A stretch of DNA of 64,000 nt from DTPU01 sp963827855 (lineage in GTDB: Bacteria; Planctomycetota; Phycisphaerae; Sedimentisphaerales; Anaerobacaceae). The notes under the pieces are model-generated. The model saw nothing but the letters and a program-made list of their open reading frames with translations, was not told the origin of the DNA and did not search any database. Made by a program: the position numbers and the translations under genes. Positions 50,944-59,494 of the stretch are shown here, one piece after another; position 1 is the stretch's first letter; every line of letters starts with the position of its first letter. Location: positions 1,922,001 through 1,986,000 of the forward strand of contig CAWHBY010000002.1 of assembly GCA_963827855.1 (NCBI GenBank), written 5' to 3'.

Positions 50944-52065
50944 CTATGCCTCCACTCCCAGCAGCACGGTGTCATCCTCGAGGATCGACTCACCGGGCAG
51001 CAGATCCGAGTGAATCCGGCTGACCGCCTCCCCAATGGGAAACGGCGAGTGTCGAAGGGCCGCCTCTGCCAGAAGGGCCGATCCCTCGGCACGGCTCCTG
51101 TGCCCATTCTGGAATCGCTCAATCAGACCATCGCTGTAGAGGAAGAATCGATCTCCTGGAGAGAGCGTCTTGTGGACCGGCTCAAAGCACACGTTGCTGA
51201 AAACGCCCAACACGTCGCCGGTGGTTTCCATGTACTCGAAAGAGCCCTGTTTGGACACCAGCAGCACAGGCGAATGGCCCGCACTGACGATCTCCAGGAC
51301 CCCTGTACCGCGATTGAGTTTGGCATACGAGGCGGTGATATGATTGCCGTCGGACATCATCGTACTCAGCACGCCGTTGATGGCCTTGACCGTATCGATC
51401 GCGGTGAACACCGGGCTGGCATACTGGGCCAGAAGGACCTTGATCGCGGGTGTAGTAAAAGACGCGCCGAGGTCATGTCCGCTAATATCGGCCACCACAT
51501 AACTGAAGATCTGATCACTGATCCGCAGGACATCATAGAAGTCTCCGCCGACCTCGTGGAGTGGACTGTAGCTGACGCCAAACCTGGCGTCCGGCATGTC
51601 GTTCGGGGAGACCAGGATGGACCGCTGAGCGTCCTGGAGCTGCTTGAGCCGCTCGGTCTGGCTCTGAATCGTGCTGTTTCGGGACAGACGCAGCTTCAGG
51701 TGCAACCTGACCCGCGCAAGCACCTCGGCCTTGTGAAACGGCTTGGCCACGTAGTCGACGGCCCCGATGTCGAAGGCCTTGACCTTGCTGTCCACGTCGT
51801 CCATCGCGGAAAGGAAGATCACGGGGATGTCCGTGGTGTGCGAGTCCTGCTGCAAGAGCCTGCATGCCTGGAATCCATCGATCTGCGGCATCATCAGGTC
51901 CAATAAGATCAGGTCCGGCTGATGGGTCTTGGCGGCTTCGAAGGCCTGCCCCCCATCCCGGGCACTGACGGTCAGATACCCTTCCTTCTTGAGCATGGAC
52001 TCCAAGACCATGACGTTCGTTGCGTCGTCATCTGCAACAAGGATGGTGGGCTTGTCCTGACGCAT
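50944..52065 (-). CDS. Response regulator-PP2C (RsbU/SpoIIE-type) phosphatase
   Basis: From ATG 52065 the protein is 373 residues. It has a receiver domain (ILVADDDATNVMVL; LILLDLMMPQIDGFQACRLLQ, phospho-Asp; AVDYVAKPF) followed by a coiled linker and a PP2C phosphatase (VSYSPLHEVGGDFYDVL; YVVADISGHDLGASF; LYSDGLIE with metal-binding aspartates). It links phosphorelay input to dephosphorylation of the downstream STAS protein in partner switching. Confidence 0.9.
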   Translation of the reverse strand: MRQDKPTILVADDDATNVMVLESMLKKEGYLTVSARDGGQAFEAAKTHQPDLILLDLMMPQIDGFQACRLLQQDSHTTDIPVIFLSAMDDVDSKVKAFDIGAVDYVAKPFHKAEVLARVRLHLKLRLSRNSTIQSQTERLKQLQDAQRSILVSPNDMPDARFGVSYSPLHEVGGDFYDVLRISDQIFSYVVADISGHDLGASFTTPAIKVLLAQYASPVFTAIDTVKAINGVLSTMMSDGNHITASYAKLNRGTGVLEIVSAGHSPVLLVSKQGSFEYMETTGDVLGVFSNVCFEPVHKTLSPGDRFFLYSDGLIERFQNGHRSRAEGSALLAEAALRHSPFPIGEAVSRIHSDLLPGESILEDDTVLLGVEA

Positions 52066-52162
52066 GCCAATGGTCCCATACAATGATGCGACGCTGCGCC
52101 TCGCGCAAGACTACACTCTCGGGGTATCGGCCAAAGGTCCAGACGGATTAACCAAGTCAACC

Positions 52163-52466
52163 GGATAGCAGAACCGCTGAGAACCAGAAGCCTGCGGGAA
52201 ATGCGGGCTAGCCCGGATTTCTCACGAGGCTTTGGACGTTCGAGGCAAAAGTGAAGCTACAAACTTGAGTTGGGCCGGCCGGAAGGCTGATGCATCTATG
52301 ACAGACTGTTCTGAGCGCGGCAGGTTGGCCGGATGCAAGGCCGCAGGTCCCGGTTGCCCGGAGGCGTACCCAGTGCGGTACGCCGAGGACAAACGGGGCC
52401 GAGAACGCAGCAGCAGGACAACCGGACCGCTCAGAACCAAAGACTTGTGAGAAATGCGGGCTAGGC
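52163..52466. mobile_element. MITE-like elements, full copy (52207-52466) preceded by a partial copy
   Basis: The ends of the full copy are inverted repeats: 52207-52225 (GCTAGCCCGGATTTCTCAC) and the complement of 52447-52466, matching at 17 of 18 aligned bases. Immediately left, 52163-52211 is homologous to the right end of the full copy (CCGCT.AGAACCA.A then GGGAAATGCGGGCTAG), so two elements abut in head-to-tail fashion. The body can be read as a 72-codon frame but has no coding signature. The stop of the membrane-protein gene at 52461-52463 lies inside the right end. The remaining gap 52084-52162 shows no gene. Confidence 0.75.
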
Positions 52467-53765
52467 AGGCAGGTCTATGGTGGAAGGCGATCCCGAGGGA
52501 GAGCGGGCGCCTGTGGGGGCCGCCGCACAGACCTGATCCAGGTCCTCCTCGCGGGTCTGTACCCGATCCAGGGGAACGTCGTCCACGTGCCTTCGCAGCA
52601 GTGCGTAGATGATCGTGTTGACGGTGAAGTAGAAACTCAGGCAGAAAGCAATCAGCAGGAGCACCACAGCCAACACGGCCACGTGGATCAGAAATCGGCT
52701 CGCGCCCAGGGTATCCAGGGGCTCGACCCCGGCGTGAAAGCCCTGGCCAAAGAAGTCCACAAAGGTGGGCTCCTTCCACAAGGCATCGAGCTTCTCGTTG
52801 TCATGGATGAAACCTGCCTGCAGAAATCGATAGCCGATCCACAGCACGCCAAACCCGAACAAACGAATGAAGTAGTACGTGATCCCGCCGTAGCCCATGG
52901 CCAGGAGGGTGTAGAGGCCATAGCGCCAGGGCCTGCCGTAGACGTACCGGAAGGAGTTGTTCACGGCCACGAAGCACTCCGAGTCATCATAGGCCACCGC
53001 CGGGAAGATCAGGTTGAACCCGGCGATCGATCCTACGGCCAGGGCCATCATGGCCGCGCCCAGGACCAGGACCACCGGCATACCCAGCGCCACCGCCAAC
53101 TCGCCGAACCAGGGAACATTCCCGAGCAACCCGAGGAGCACCACGAGCAGCCCTGTCACTCCGATCAGGGCCAGGGGGGCCAGGGGGGCCAGGAAGAAGT
53201 GGGAGAATCGCCTCGCACTGAATTCGAGGGATTGAACGAGGCTCGGCCGCTCGCCCTGGGCAAACTGCAAGGCCACGATGCGGCATATCGCGCCTCCACA
53301 GACCGCCAGGATCATCAAGGTCATCGCAAAGAACAACACGCTCCAGAGCGGGTAGTTCATGAACGCCCACTCCAGGGCCGAGAGGCAGGCCGTGGTGTGG
53401 CCCAGGAATCCCGGGATGTCCATTCTGGACAGGTCGTACAAGGCATCGTGAAAACGGGTCGACCAAAAACCGTAGAGTACGCTGAAGAGCCCCTTGGTCT
53501 CGCCCAGGCCTCCGATGCCCGAGACGTCCGATGATCCTCCTGCGGCGCCGTGCCCTGCCACGTACGCCTGCAGGTTGGACCTGCCGAGACCGTCCACGAC
53601 CACGATCCTGTTGAGATCCATCGCACGGCCCAGTAGCCCCACGCTGGCCACAGCCAAGAAGGCAATGGCCATCTTTCGCGGGTGGATGGCCATTCGGAAG
53701 GCGCGGAAGATCTGCGTAAAGAGAAACTGGTCCCACCAGTGTTGCCTTGGACCGCCTTCAGACAT
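52461..53765 (-). CDS. Polytopic membrane protein of unknown function
   Basis: From ATG 53765 (AAAGGA upstream) the protein is 434 residues with about seven membrane helices and a soluble loop between the first two. Landmarks include RAFRMAIHPRKMAIAFLAVA, VALQFAQGERPSLVQSLEF and NLIFPAVAYDDSECFVAVNNS. It resembles families seen widely in planctomycetes, without known function. The extreme C-terminus (GSPSTIDLPA, with stop inside the MITE terminal repeat) may have been changed by the insertion. Confidence 0.7.
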   Translation of the reverse strand: MSEGGPRQHWWDQFLFTQIFRAFRMAIHPRKMAIAFLAVASVGLLGRAMDLNRIVVVDGLGRSNLQAYVAGHGAAGGSSDVSGIGGLGETKGLFSVLYGFWSTRFHDALYDLSRMDIPGFLGHTTACLSALEWAFMNYPLWSVLFFAMTLMILAVCGGAICRIVALQFAQGERPSLVQSLEFSARRFSHFFLAPLAPLALIGVTGLLVVLLGLLGNVPWFGELAVALGMPVVLVLGAAMMALAVGSIAGFNLIFPAVAYDDSECFVAVNNSFRYVYGRPWRYGLYTLLAMGYGGITYYFIRLFGFGVLWIGYRFLQAGFIHDNEKLDALWKEPTFVDFFGQGFHAGVEPLDTLGASRFLIHVAVLAVVLLLIAFCLSFYFTVNTIIYALLRRHVDDVPLDRVQTREEDLDQVCAAAPTGARSPSGSPSTIDLPA

Positions 53766-53835
53766 CGTGCGTCCTTTCCAATTGCCGTCCATGCTACCGG
53801 TGGACCCTCACGGCGTCAACCGAGCGCTCGGCGGT

Positions 53836-54042
53836 TCACTCCTCGTCGTCTTCCTTGGAGGGCGGCGTGTCCTCCGGCTTGAGCGGCGAGACGATCTTGT
53901 AGCGACTTTCCAGCCACGAGCCCAGGTCGATCAGCTTGCAGCGTTTCGAACAGAAGGGGAAATGGGGAGGGGGCGGTTGATGTTTCCCGCTGGAAACCCG
54001 AAGGGTCTTGTGACAGATTGGACAGATCTGATTCGTGCTCAT
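53836..54042 (-). CDS. yacG: YacG-like zinc-ribbon protein
   Basis: The 68-residue protein has CPICHK near the start and FCSKRCKLIDLGSWLESRY, the YacG (DNA gyrase inhibitor) zinc-binding layout with four cysteines and ID-LG-W. It has an acidic tail. ATG 54042 has GGAGG 8 bases ahead. It follows the DksA-like gene on the same strand. Confidence 0.85.
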   Translation of the reverse strand: MSTNQICPICHKTLRVSSGKHQPPPPHFPFCSKRCKLIDLGSWLESRYKIVSPLKPEDTPPSKEDDEE

Positions 54043-54113
54043 GCGGCGTGCCTCCACGTCCTCTTCAGAGGGGCACTGACGCGGGGCCGCGGCCACCTGC
54101 GGTCCAGCGTGAT

Positions 54114-54563
54114 TCACGCCTCCGCTCGGCCGTCTTCAATCATCCGCTCGTATTCGATGCAGTACCGGGCCCAGGGCATGGCCTCCAGGCGAGCCCTGGA
54201 GATGGGCTTGTCCGTCCCCTCACAGATCCCGTAGGTGCCCTGCTGGATACGGTCCAGGGCCCGATCGATCTCCCGGAGCAGACGCCGCTCGCCGTCCATC
54301 AGGCCCACGGCCAAATCCTGCTCGTAGTTGTCGCTGCCCAGATCAGCCATATGAATCGGCATGCTGGAAAGATCGCCGCTGGTCTGCAGGCTCTTGCGTA
54401 GGGCTTCCTCTTCCATGTGGCTGACGTTATGCAGCAACTCATGGCGCTTGATCAAGAGCAACTGCTTGAAGTGCTCGATCCGCTCCGGCGGAAGCGAGGT
54501 CCGGCTCTGCCGGGCCTGCGACCTCCTGGCTGCCGTCTTCTTCTTGTTGCCTTTGGGTGCCAT
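54114..54563 (-). CDS. DksA/TraR family protein with reduced zinc finger
   Basis: The 149-residue protein has a coiled-coil region (EHFKQLLLIKRHELLHNVSHM), the DNYEQDLA sequence and a C-terminal zinc-finger-like end GTYGICEGTDKPISRARLEA then PWARYCIEYE. The finger has only two cysteines (C-E-G-T and C-I-E-Y) instead of four, a known variant of DksA-like proteins. It should bind RNA polymerase's secondary channel. The basic N-terminal tail is Lys/Arg-rich. AAAGGGG precedes the start. Confidence 0.85.
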   Translation of the reverse strand: MAPKGNKKKTAARRSQARQSRTSLPPERIEHFKQLLLIKRHELLHNVSHMEEEALRKSLQTSGDLSSMPIHMADLGSDNYEQDLAVGLMDGERRLLREIDRALDRIQQGTYGICEGTDKPISRARLEAMPWARYCIEYERMIEDGRAEA

Positions 54564-54781
54564 GTGCCGCCCCTTTCACGGCCAATCCGACTATCCGGGT
54601 CTACAACGATGAGTACACCACGGCGACCCACCCGAGGCCTACTCCCTGAATACCTGTATATCGGCAGGAGAGGATGGGAACTATTGAGCTTTGACAGAAA
54701 GTCCCGCTTGCCCCGGCACTTATCGCCCGTCGGCCCCACCCGGACAACCGCCGCCCGCCTCGTCTGCGGGCTCGATCTCGC

Positions 54782-55606
54782 TCAGTCCCGCCCCTCTACC
54801 CGCCGTTTTATCGGCACAAAGACCCAGTGGTCGCCGACCCGGCCTTCCAGCACCTCAACGCCGAAGATCCGCCCAATCCGGGAGGCCGTCAGGATCTCTG
54901 CCGTGGGGCCGAACAGGAACGGGGCCGAATCGCTGCTTTCCCCGAGGCCCGGCCGTCCCGACAGGAGCAGGATCTGGTCGCAGCATCGCGCCGCCAGAGC
55001 CAGATCATGGGTCACCACCAGGACCGTCTTGCCTTGGCGGTCCCGCACGGCCTTGAGCAGATCATACGTCTCCAATTGATGGCGCAGGTCCAAAAAGGCC
55101 GTGGGCTCGTCCAGCAGAAGGATGGGGGTCTCCTGGGCCAGCGCCCGGGCGATCAGCACGCGCTGGCGTTCTCCCCCGCTGAGGTTGGCCAGGGGCCGGT
55201 CCGCCAGGGCCTGCGTGTCCGTCATGGCCAGGCACTCCCGCACGATCTCCAGGTCCCGCCTCGAGGCGAACACCCGGTGGCCCATGCGGACGACCCTGGC
55301 CATGGCCACGGTCTCTTCGACCGAGAAGCCGGACGGGACGTCCGCCTCCTGACCGACCACCGCGACCCTCTCGGCCAGGGCCGAGACCGGGTAGGATCCC
55401 ACCGGCCTGCCGTCGATCCGTATCTGTCCGCGGCTGGGCCTGAGCAGGCCCGCCAGGAGCCTCAGCACCGTGGTCTTTCCGCTCCCGTTGGGGCCGGCAA
55501 TCCCCAGGAATGTCCCCTTCTCAACCTGAAAGGTGAGGTCCCTCAGCAGGATGCTGCCCGGCGTGTAGCCAAACCCGACCTCGTCCATCTCGACGGCCCA
55601 GGTCAT
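54782..55606 (-). CDS. btuD: ABC transporter ATPase of a BtuCDF/FecCD-type importer
   Basis: The 274-residue ATPase has GPNGSGKTT (Walker A), LSGGERQRVLIARALAQ (signature) and ILLLDEPTAFLDL (Walker B). From ATG 55606 it overlaps the permease by ATGA. It powers uptake of a metal chelate, cobalamin or siderophore. A B12 substrate fits the operon and the riboswitch in this window, but heme or siderophore cannot be excluded. Confidence 0.88.
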   Translation of the reverse strand: MTWAVEMDEVGFGYTPGSILLRDLTFQVEKGTFLGIAGPNGSGKTTVLRLLAGLLRPSRGQIRIDGRPVGSYPVSALAERVAVVGQEADVPSGFSVEETVAMARVVRMGHRVFASRRDLEIVRECLAMTDTQALADRPLANLSGGERQRVLIARALAQETPILLLDEPTAFLDLRHQLETYDLLKAVRDRQGKTVLVVTHDLALAARCCDQILLLSGRPGLGESSDSAPFLFGPTAEILTASRIGRIFGVEVLEGRVGDHWVFVPIKRRVEGRD

Positions 55607-56637
55607 TCGAGAGGCCCCCTTCTGTGGCTCTGTAGTCTCAGCAGAACCAGGAACACGGGGCCTCCGACGAGGGCCGTGACGATCCCGACCGGCAACTGGG
55701 CCGGTGACACGATGACGCGACAAAGGGTGTCCGAACTGACCAGAAATGCCGCCCCCACGATCGCAGCGAGCGGCAGCAGTTGACGGCAGTCTGCGCCCCA
55801 GATCAGCCGCACCGCGTGCGGAACCACGAGCCCCACGAAGCCGACCAGGCCGGCCAGACTCACGGCCACCGCCGTCATCAGCCCGGACAGGACAAAAGCC
55901 ACCCCCCGGGTCCGGTTCACGTCGATCCCCATGGCTTGGGCCTGGTCATCTCCGAAGCAGAGCGTATTGAGCCGTGGACTCAGGAAGAACAGGCCCAGCA
56001 CGCAGGCCCCCACGGATCCCACAGCAAGCCAAACCACCGCAAATCCCTCCTCGTTGACGTTGCCCATCAGCCAGAAGAGCGTGGCGTGCACCTGATCGCC
56101 CTTGGCGACGGCCATCAGACACAGGATGGCCGCGGACAAGACGGCGTTGACCATCACGCCGGCCAGCACGAGGCCGGCCGACCCCCAATGGCTGGCCCAC
56201 CGGCCCATCCGCCAGACCAACCCCAGGGCGGCCAGGGCCCCGACGAAGGCGAAGGCCGCGATGGCCGAGCCGCCGGCCACGGTCCAGGTGACGCCGCAAA
56301 GCACGGCGATCGTCGCCCCCAGCCCGGCCCCACTGGACACGCCCAACAGGTAGGGGTCTGCCAGACCATTGCGAAGGAGCACCTGGCAGACCACGCCGGC
56401 CGCCGCCAGGGCAGAACCCACCACGGCCGCTACCGCCACGCGGGGCAGTCTCACCCGCACCAGGATCTGGTAGTCCGGATTGGGCCCACCCGGCCCTGAC
56501 TCTCCCTGCAGGGCGCGGCCGATCGACACGGGCTCGCTGCCGGTCCTGAGTGCACCCAGCATCACGGCCACCAGCACCAGGCTGGCCAGGCCGACCCTGA
56601 GGGTCAGTCGCCGGGGTGTCAAGACACCGGTGTTCAT
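55603..56637 (-). CDS. btuC: FecCD/BtuC-type permease
   Basis: The 344-residue permease has about ten helices and family motifs LVRVRLPRVAVAAVVGSALAAAGVVCQVLLRNGLADPYLLGVSSGAGLG split over the N-terminal half, the cytoplasmic loop GDDQAQAMGIDVNRTRGVAFVLSG, and GLVVPHAVRLIWGADCRQLLP near the end. It pairs with the ATPase and the binding protein of this operon. Confidence 0.88.
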   Translation of the reverse strand: MNTGVLTPRRLTLRVGLASLVLVAVMLGALRTGSEPVSIGRALQGESGPGGPNPDYQILVRVRLPRVAVAAVVGSALAAAGVVCQVLLRNGLADPYLLGVSSGAGLGATIAVLCGVTWTVAGGSAIAAFAFVGALAALGLVWRMGRWASHWGSAGLVLAGVMVNAVLSAAILCLMAVAKGDQVHATLFWLMGNVNEEGFAVVWLAVGSVGACVLGLFFLSPRLNTLCFGDDQAQAMGIDVNRTRGVAFVLSGLMTAVAVSLAGLVGFVGLVVPHAVRLIWGADCRQLLPLAAIVGAAFLVSSDTLCRVIVSPAQLPVGIVTALVGGPVFLVLLRLQSHRRGPLE

Positions 56638-57547
56638 GGTCGACGGTCCCCCACCACGGCCAGGGGGCTACCCGCGGGGCCCCGAAGGCAACGGGCAATC
56701 TGGTCGACTCCATCCACGATCCTCGGCCCCAGCCTGGACACGAGATCCGCGTCCACCAGGTAGATCCGGCCGGCCGTAACCGCAGGAACGGTGGGCATTC
56801 GGCTCCAGAATTCCATCGCGTCCCGCTGGTCGCTCTCCTGCAAGTGCGTCTTGGACACGGGTTCGATGATGACCTGCGGCTGGCAGGCCGCCACCTGTTC
56901 TGCACCGATCGGAGGGTAGGGGTAGATCGTGGGCCCCAGGGCGTTTCGTCCTCCGGCCAGTTCGATCAGCTCCTGAATGAAGCTCCGCTGGCCCGCCACA
57001 CGGAGCGGCCTGCGCTGCACGACCCACAGCACTGAAGGTCGCTCGCTGGCGCCCTCGCCGGCCCGGGCCAATCGCTGGACCAGGGAGGTCCTCAGGGCTG
57101 CGGCCGCGTCGCCGCAACCCAGTCCTTCGCCCAGGGCCTCGATAGCGTCCATCAGTTGGCCGACCGTCTCGACCCTGAGAGACAGACACCGGTATCCCAT
57201 CCGTTCCAGACGCTGGGTGACGATTCTCTGCTGCGCCATGTCCAGGGCCACCACCAGATCGGGCCCGGCCTTGACGATCGACTCCAGATTGGGCTGCCAG
57301 AAGGTGCCCACTTTGTGCTGGCCCGTGCAGCCTCCGGCCAGTTGCAGTGGTTGGTCACCGCCACCACGCGATCGCCCTGGCCCAGGGCGAACAGGATCTC
57401 CGTGAGATTCGGCGCAAGGGACACGATCCGCTGGGGCACCGCGGCTGCGGCGTCCGGACGCGGGGCCTCTTCCTTGCCGACCAGGACAAGGCCGGCCAGA
57501 CCCCAGCACGCCGCCCCCGCGATCAGGAGCCACCACTTCGCCATCAT
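56634..57547 (-). CDS. btuF: BtuF-like periplasmic binding protein, one frameshift
   Basis: The N-terminus (from ATG 57547) is a signal anchor (WWLLIAGAACWGLAGLVLVG) followed by PQRIVSLAPNLTEILFALGQ and VVAVTNHCNWPEAA. The rest, VGTFWQPNLESIVKAGPDLV and the downstream FIQELIELAGGRNALGP, lies in another frame to 56634. A one-base deletion around 57318-57330 explains this. Joined, it gives a type III binding protein of about 304 residues with the expected VGxFxxPNLExIxxxxPDLV motif. It overlaps mutL by 4 bases. Confidence 0.8.
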
Positions 57548-59373
57548 GTCCTCAGGAATTGTCTAGCCAGATCCGCCAGGCTCAGCGAGATCGTTGTGGG
57601 TCTGCCATGGGGACATCGGGCGGCAGACTCCGCAGCGCGGCCCTCGGCGAGCAACTGCTCGATCTCTCGCTCCGACAGCCTCTGGCCGGCCTTGATCGCT
57701 GCCTTGCAGGCCGCCATGCTCAGGATCTCCTCCAGGAGACGCTGCGGCTCCAGATCCGTGTGGCTGGCCAACAGATCCACCAGATCCTGAACAAAGGCCG
57801 CAGGCTCGACCTGATCGAGCAGGGTGGGGAAGGCGTGGATCGCATACGTGTGCGGACCCAGGGCCGTGATCTCCAGGCCCAGTTGGCTCACCAGATTCGC
57901 GTGCTCCTGGAGCAGACCTGCCTGGCCGTCGGACAGCGCCAGGGTCTGCGGGATCAGGAGGCGCTGTGATTCGAGGCCTCGCTCCTGGAGCCGCCGCACC
58001 AGCCTCTCATACAGGATCTTCTCATGGAGGGCGTGCTGATCGATGATGGCCAGGCCTTCTTCGGTCCCAGTGATGATATAGCGGTCATGGATCTGGATAA
58101 ACGGCTGGGGCGGGGCCACGGACTGTGCCGAGGGTTCCACTGGCACGGGGGCCGGGTGGGCCTCGGGAGCCCGCTCGGGCGAGTAGACGGGGGTAGACTC
58201 GCGGATCAGAGGCGGTTGCGAGCCGGGCCTGTGCCTCTTGAAGAAGTCGGCCATGGCCTCCGTCACCGCCTGCCGGGCCGGGCCGAAGGGCCGCGTCTGG
58301 GGGAATCCCTGAACCCCGGGATGGGCCAGCTTGACGGGCATGCTCAGGTCCTGGGCCAGGAGCCTTTCCCGCAGGATACCGAGCACCTGGGAGTGAACCT
58401 TGTTGGGCTCATAGAACCGCACCTCGATCTTGGTGGGGTGCACGTTCACGTCGAACTCCTCGACAGGCATCTGGATGAATAGGAAGACTGACGGATGGCG
58501 GCCCGGCTCCAGAAGCCCCCGATAGGCCTCGGCCACAGCATGAGAGATGAACCGGTCCCGGACATACCGTCCGTTGAGGAACACGTACTGGAGCTTGTTG
58601 TTCGCCCGCGAGAGGGTGGACTTGCCGAGCAAGCCCACCATCTGGATCTGCTTCTCCGCCGCCTGAAACTGGATGAATCCATCGCCCGCCTGCCCTGCCA
58701 GGGAGGGAAAGAGGGTCAGGACCCTCTGGACCAGGTCCTGTCCGGCAACCAACCTGTAGACCTCCCGCGTGTTGTGGATCAGCAGGAGATCCACGGACGG
58801 CCGTTCACCCACGGGACCCAGCCCAAAGACGGCCAAGGCGATGCGAATGAACTGCTCAGTGACGTGGTCCATCTCAGTCTGCAAGGACCGCAGGAACTTG
58901 TGGCGGGCAGGCAGCCGATAGAACAGATCCCTCACCGTGATCGTTGTTCCGAAATCGCCACTACAGGGGGCCACCTGGCCCCTGGAGCCGCAATCCACCT
59001 CCATGCAGTGGGCCTGGTCCATCGGCCGGGGCCGGCTGACGACGCGGACCTGGGCCACAGCCGCGATACTCGCCAAGGCCTCCCCACGAAACCCAAAGGA
59101 CCGTATGGAATGCAGGTCGTCGTGGGTCCTGACCTTGCTCGTGGCGTGGGGCTCAAAGACCAGGGCCAGATCCTCCGCGTCCATCCCGGCTCCATCGTCG
59201 GTCACGCTGATGAGTCTGCGCCCGCCCTGCTCAACGGCCACCCGGATCGAATGACTGCCCGCATCAAGGCTGTTCTCCATCAACTCCTTGACCACACTGG
59301 CCGGCCGCTCGATGACCTCGCCGGCTGCGATCATGTTGATCATGTTCTGATCAAGGATGGCAATGCGGGGCAT
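57544..59373 (-). CDS. mutL: DNA mismatch repair protein with endonuclease motif
   Basis: The 609-residue protein has the GHKL ATPase (NSLDAGSHSIRVAVEQGG; DDGAGMD; GFRGEALASIAAVAQ), a Pro-rich linker, and a C-terminal domain with the endonuclease motif IIDQHALHEKILYE (DQHAx2Ex4E). It also has ACKAAIK and CPHGRPTT. It should nick DNA during mismatch repair, as in bacteria lacking MutH. It is co-oriented with and overlapped by the BtuF gene. Confidence 0.94.
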   Translation of the reverse strand: MPRIAILDQNMINMIAAGEVIERPASVVKELMENSLDAGSHSIRVAVEQGGRRLISVTDDGAGMDAEDLALVFEPHATSKVRTHDDLHSIRSFGFRGEALASIAAVAQVRVVSRPRPMDQAHCMEVDCGSRGQVAPCSGDFGTTITVRDLFYRLPARHKFLRSLQTEMDHVTEQFIRIALAVFGLGPVGERPSVDLLLIHNTREVYRLVAGQDLVQRVLTLFPSLAGQAGDGFIQFQAAEKQIQMVGLLGKSTLSRANNKLQYVFLNGRYVRDRFISHAVAEAYRGLLEPGRHPSVFLFIQMPVEEFDVNVHPTKIEVRFYEPNKVHSQVLGILRERLLAQDLSMPVKLAHPGVQGFPQTRPFGPARQAVTEAMADFFKRHRPGSQPPLIRESTPVYSPERAPEAHPAPVPVEPSAQSVAPPQPFIQIHDRYIITGTEEGLAIIDQHALHEKILYERLVRRLQERGLESQRLLIPQTLALSDGQAGLLQEHANLVSQLGLEITALGPHTYAIHAFPTLLDQVEPAAFVQDLVDLLASHTDLEPQRLLEEILSMAACKAAIKAGQRLSEREIEQLLAEGRAAESAARCPHGRPTTISLSLADLARQFLRT

Positions 59374-59386
59374 AGGAAAACCAAGA

Positions 59387-59486
59387 AGAAGGGTTTTAGG
59401 TTTTAGGTGTTAGGTTTTAAGAGGCTGTCGCCCCGTTGAACCCAGAACCTAAAACCCAGGACTTAGAACCTAGAACCTAAAACTTG
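59387..59486. repeat. Inverted array of GGTTTTAGG / CCTAAAACC words
   Basis: The left part reads GGTTTTAGGTTTTAGGTGTTAGG and the right part AACCTAAAACCCAGGACTTAGAA then CCTAGAACCTAAAAC. The left is complementary to the right, so the RNA could form a long hairpin between gpmI and mutL. Confidence 0.75.
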
Positions 59487-59494
59487 AATCTCTC

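Noticed and set aside
52232..52450. A 72-codon open frame inside the MITE-like element
   Set aside because: It has no start signal, no family resemblance and a composition set by the repeat itself; the related short copy at 14.1 kb lacks most of it.
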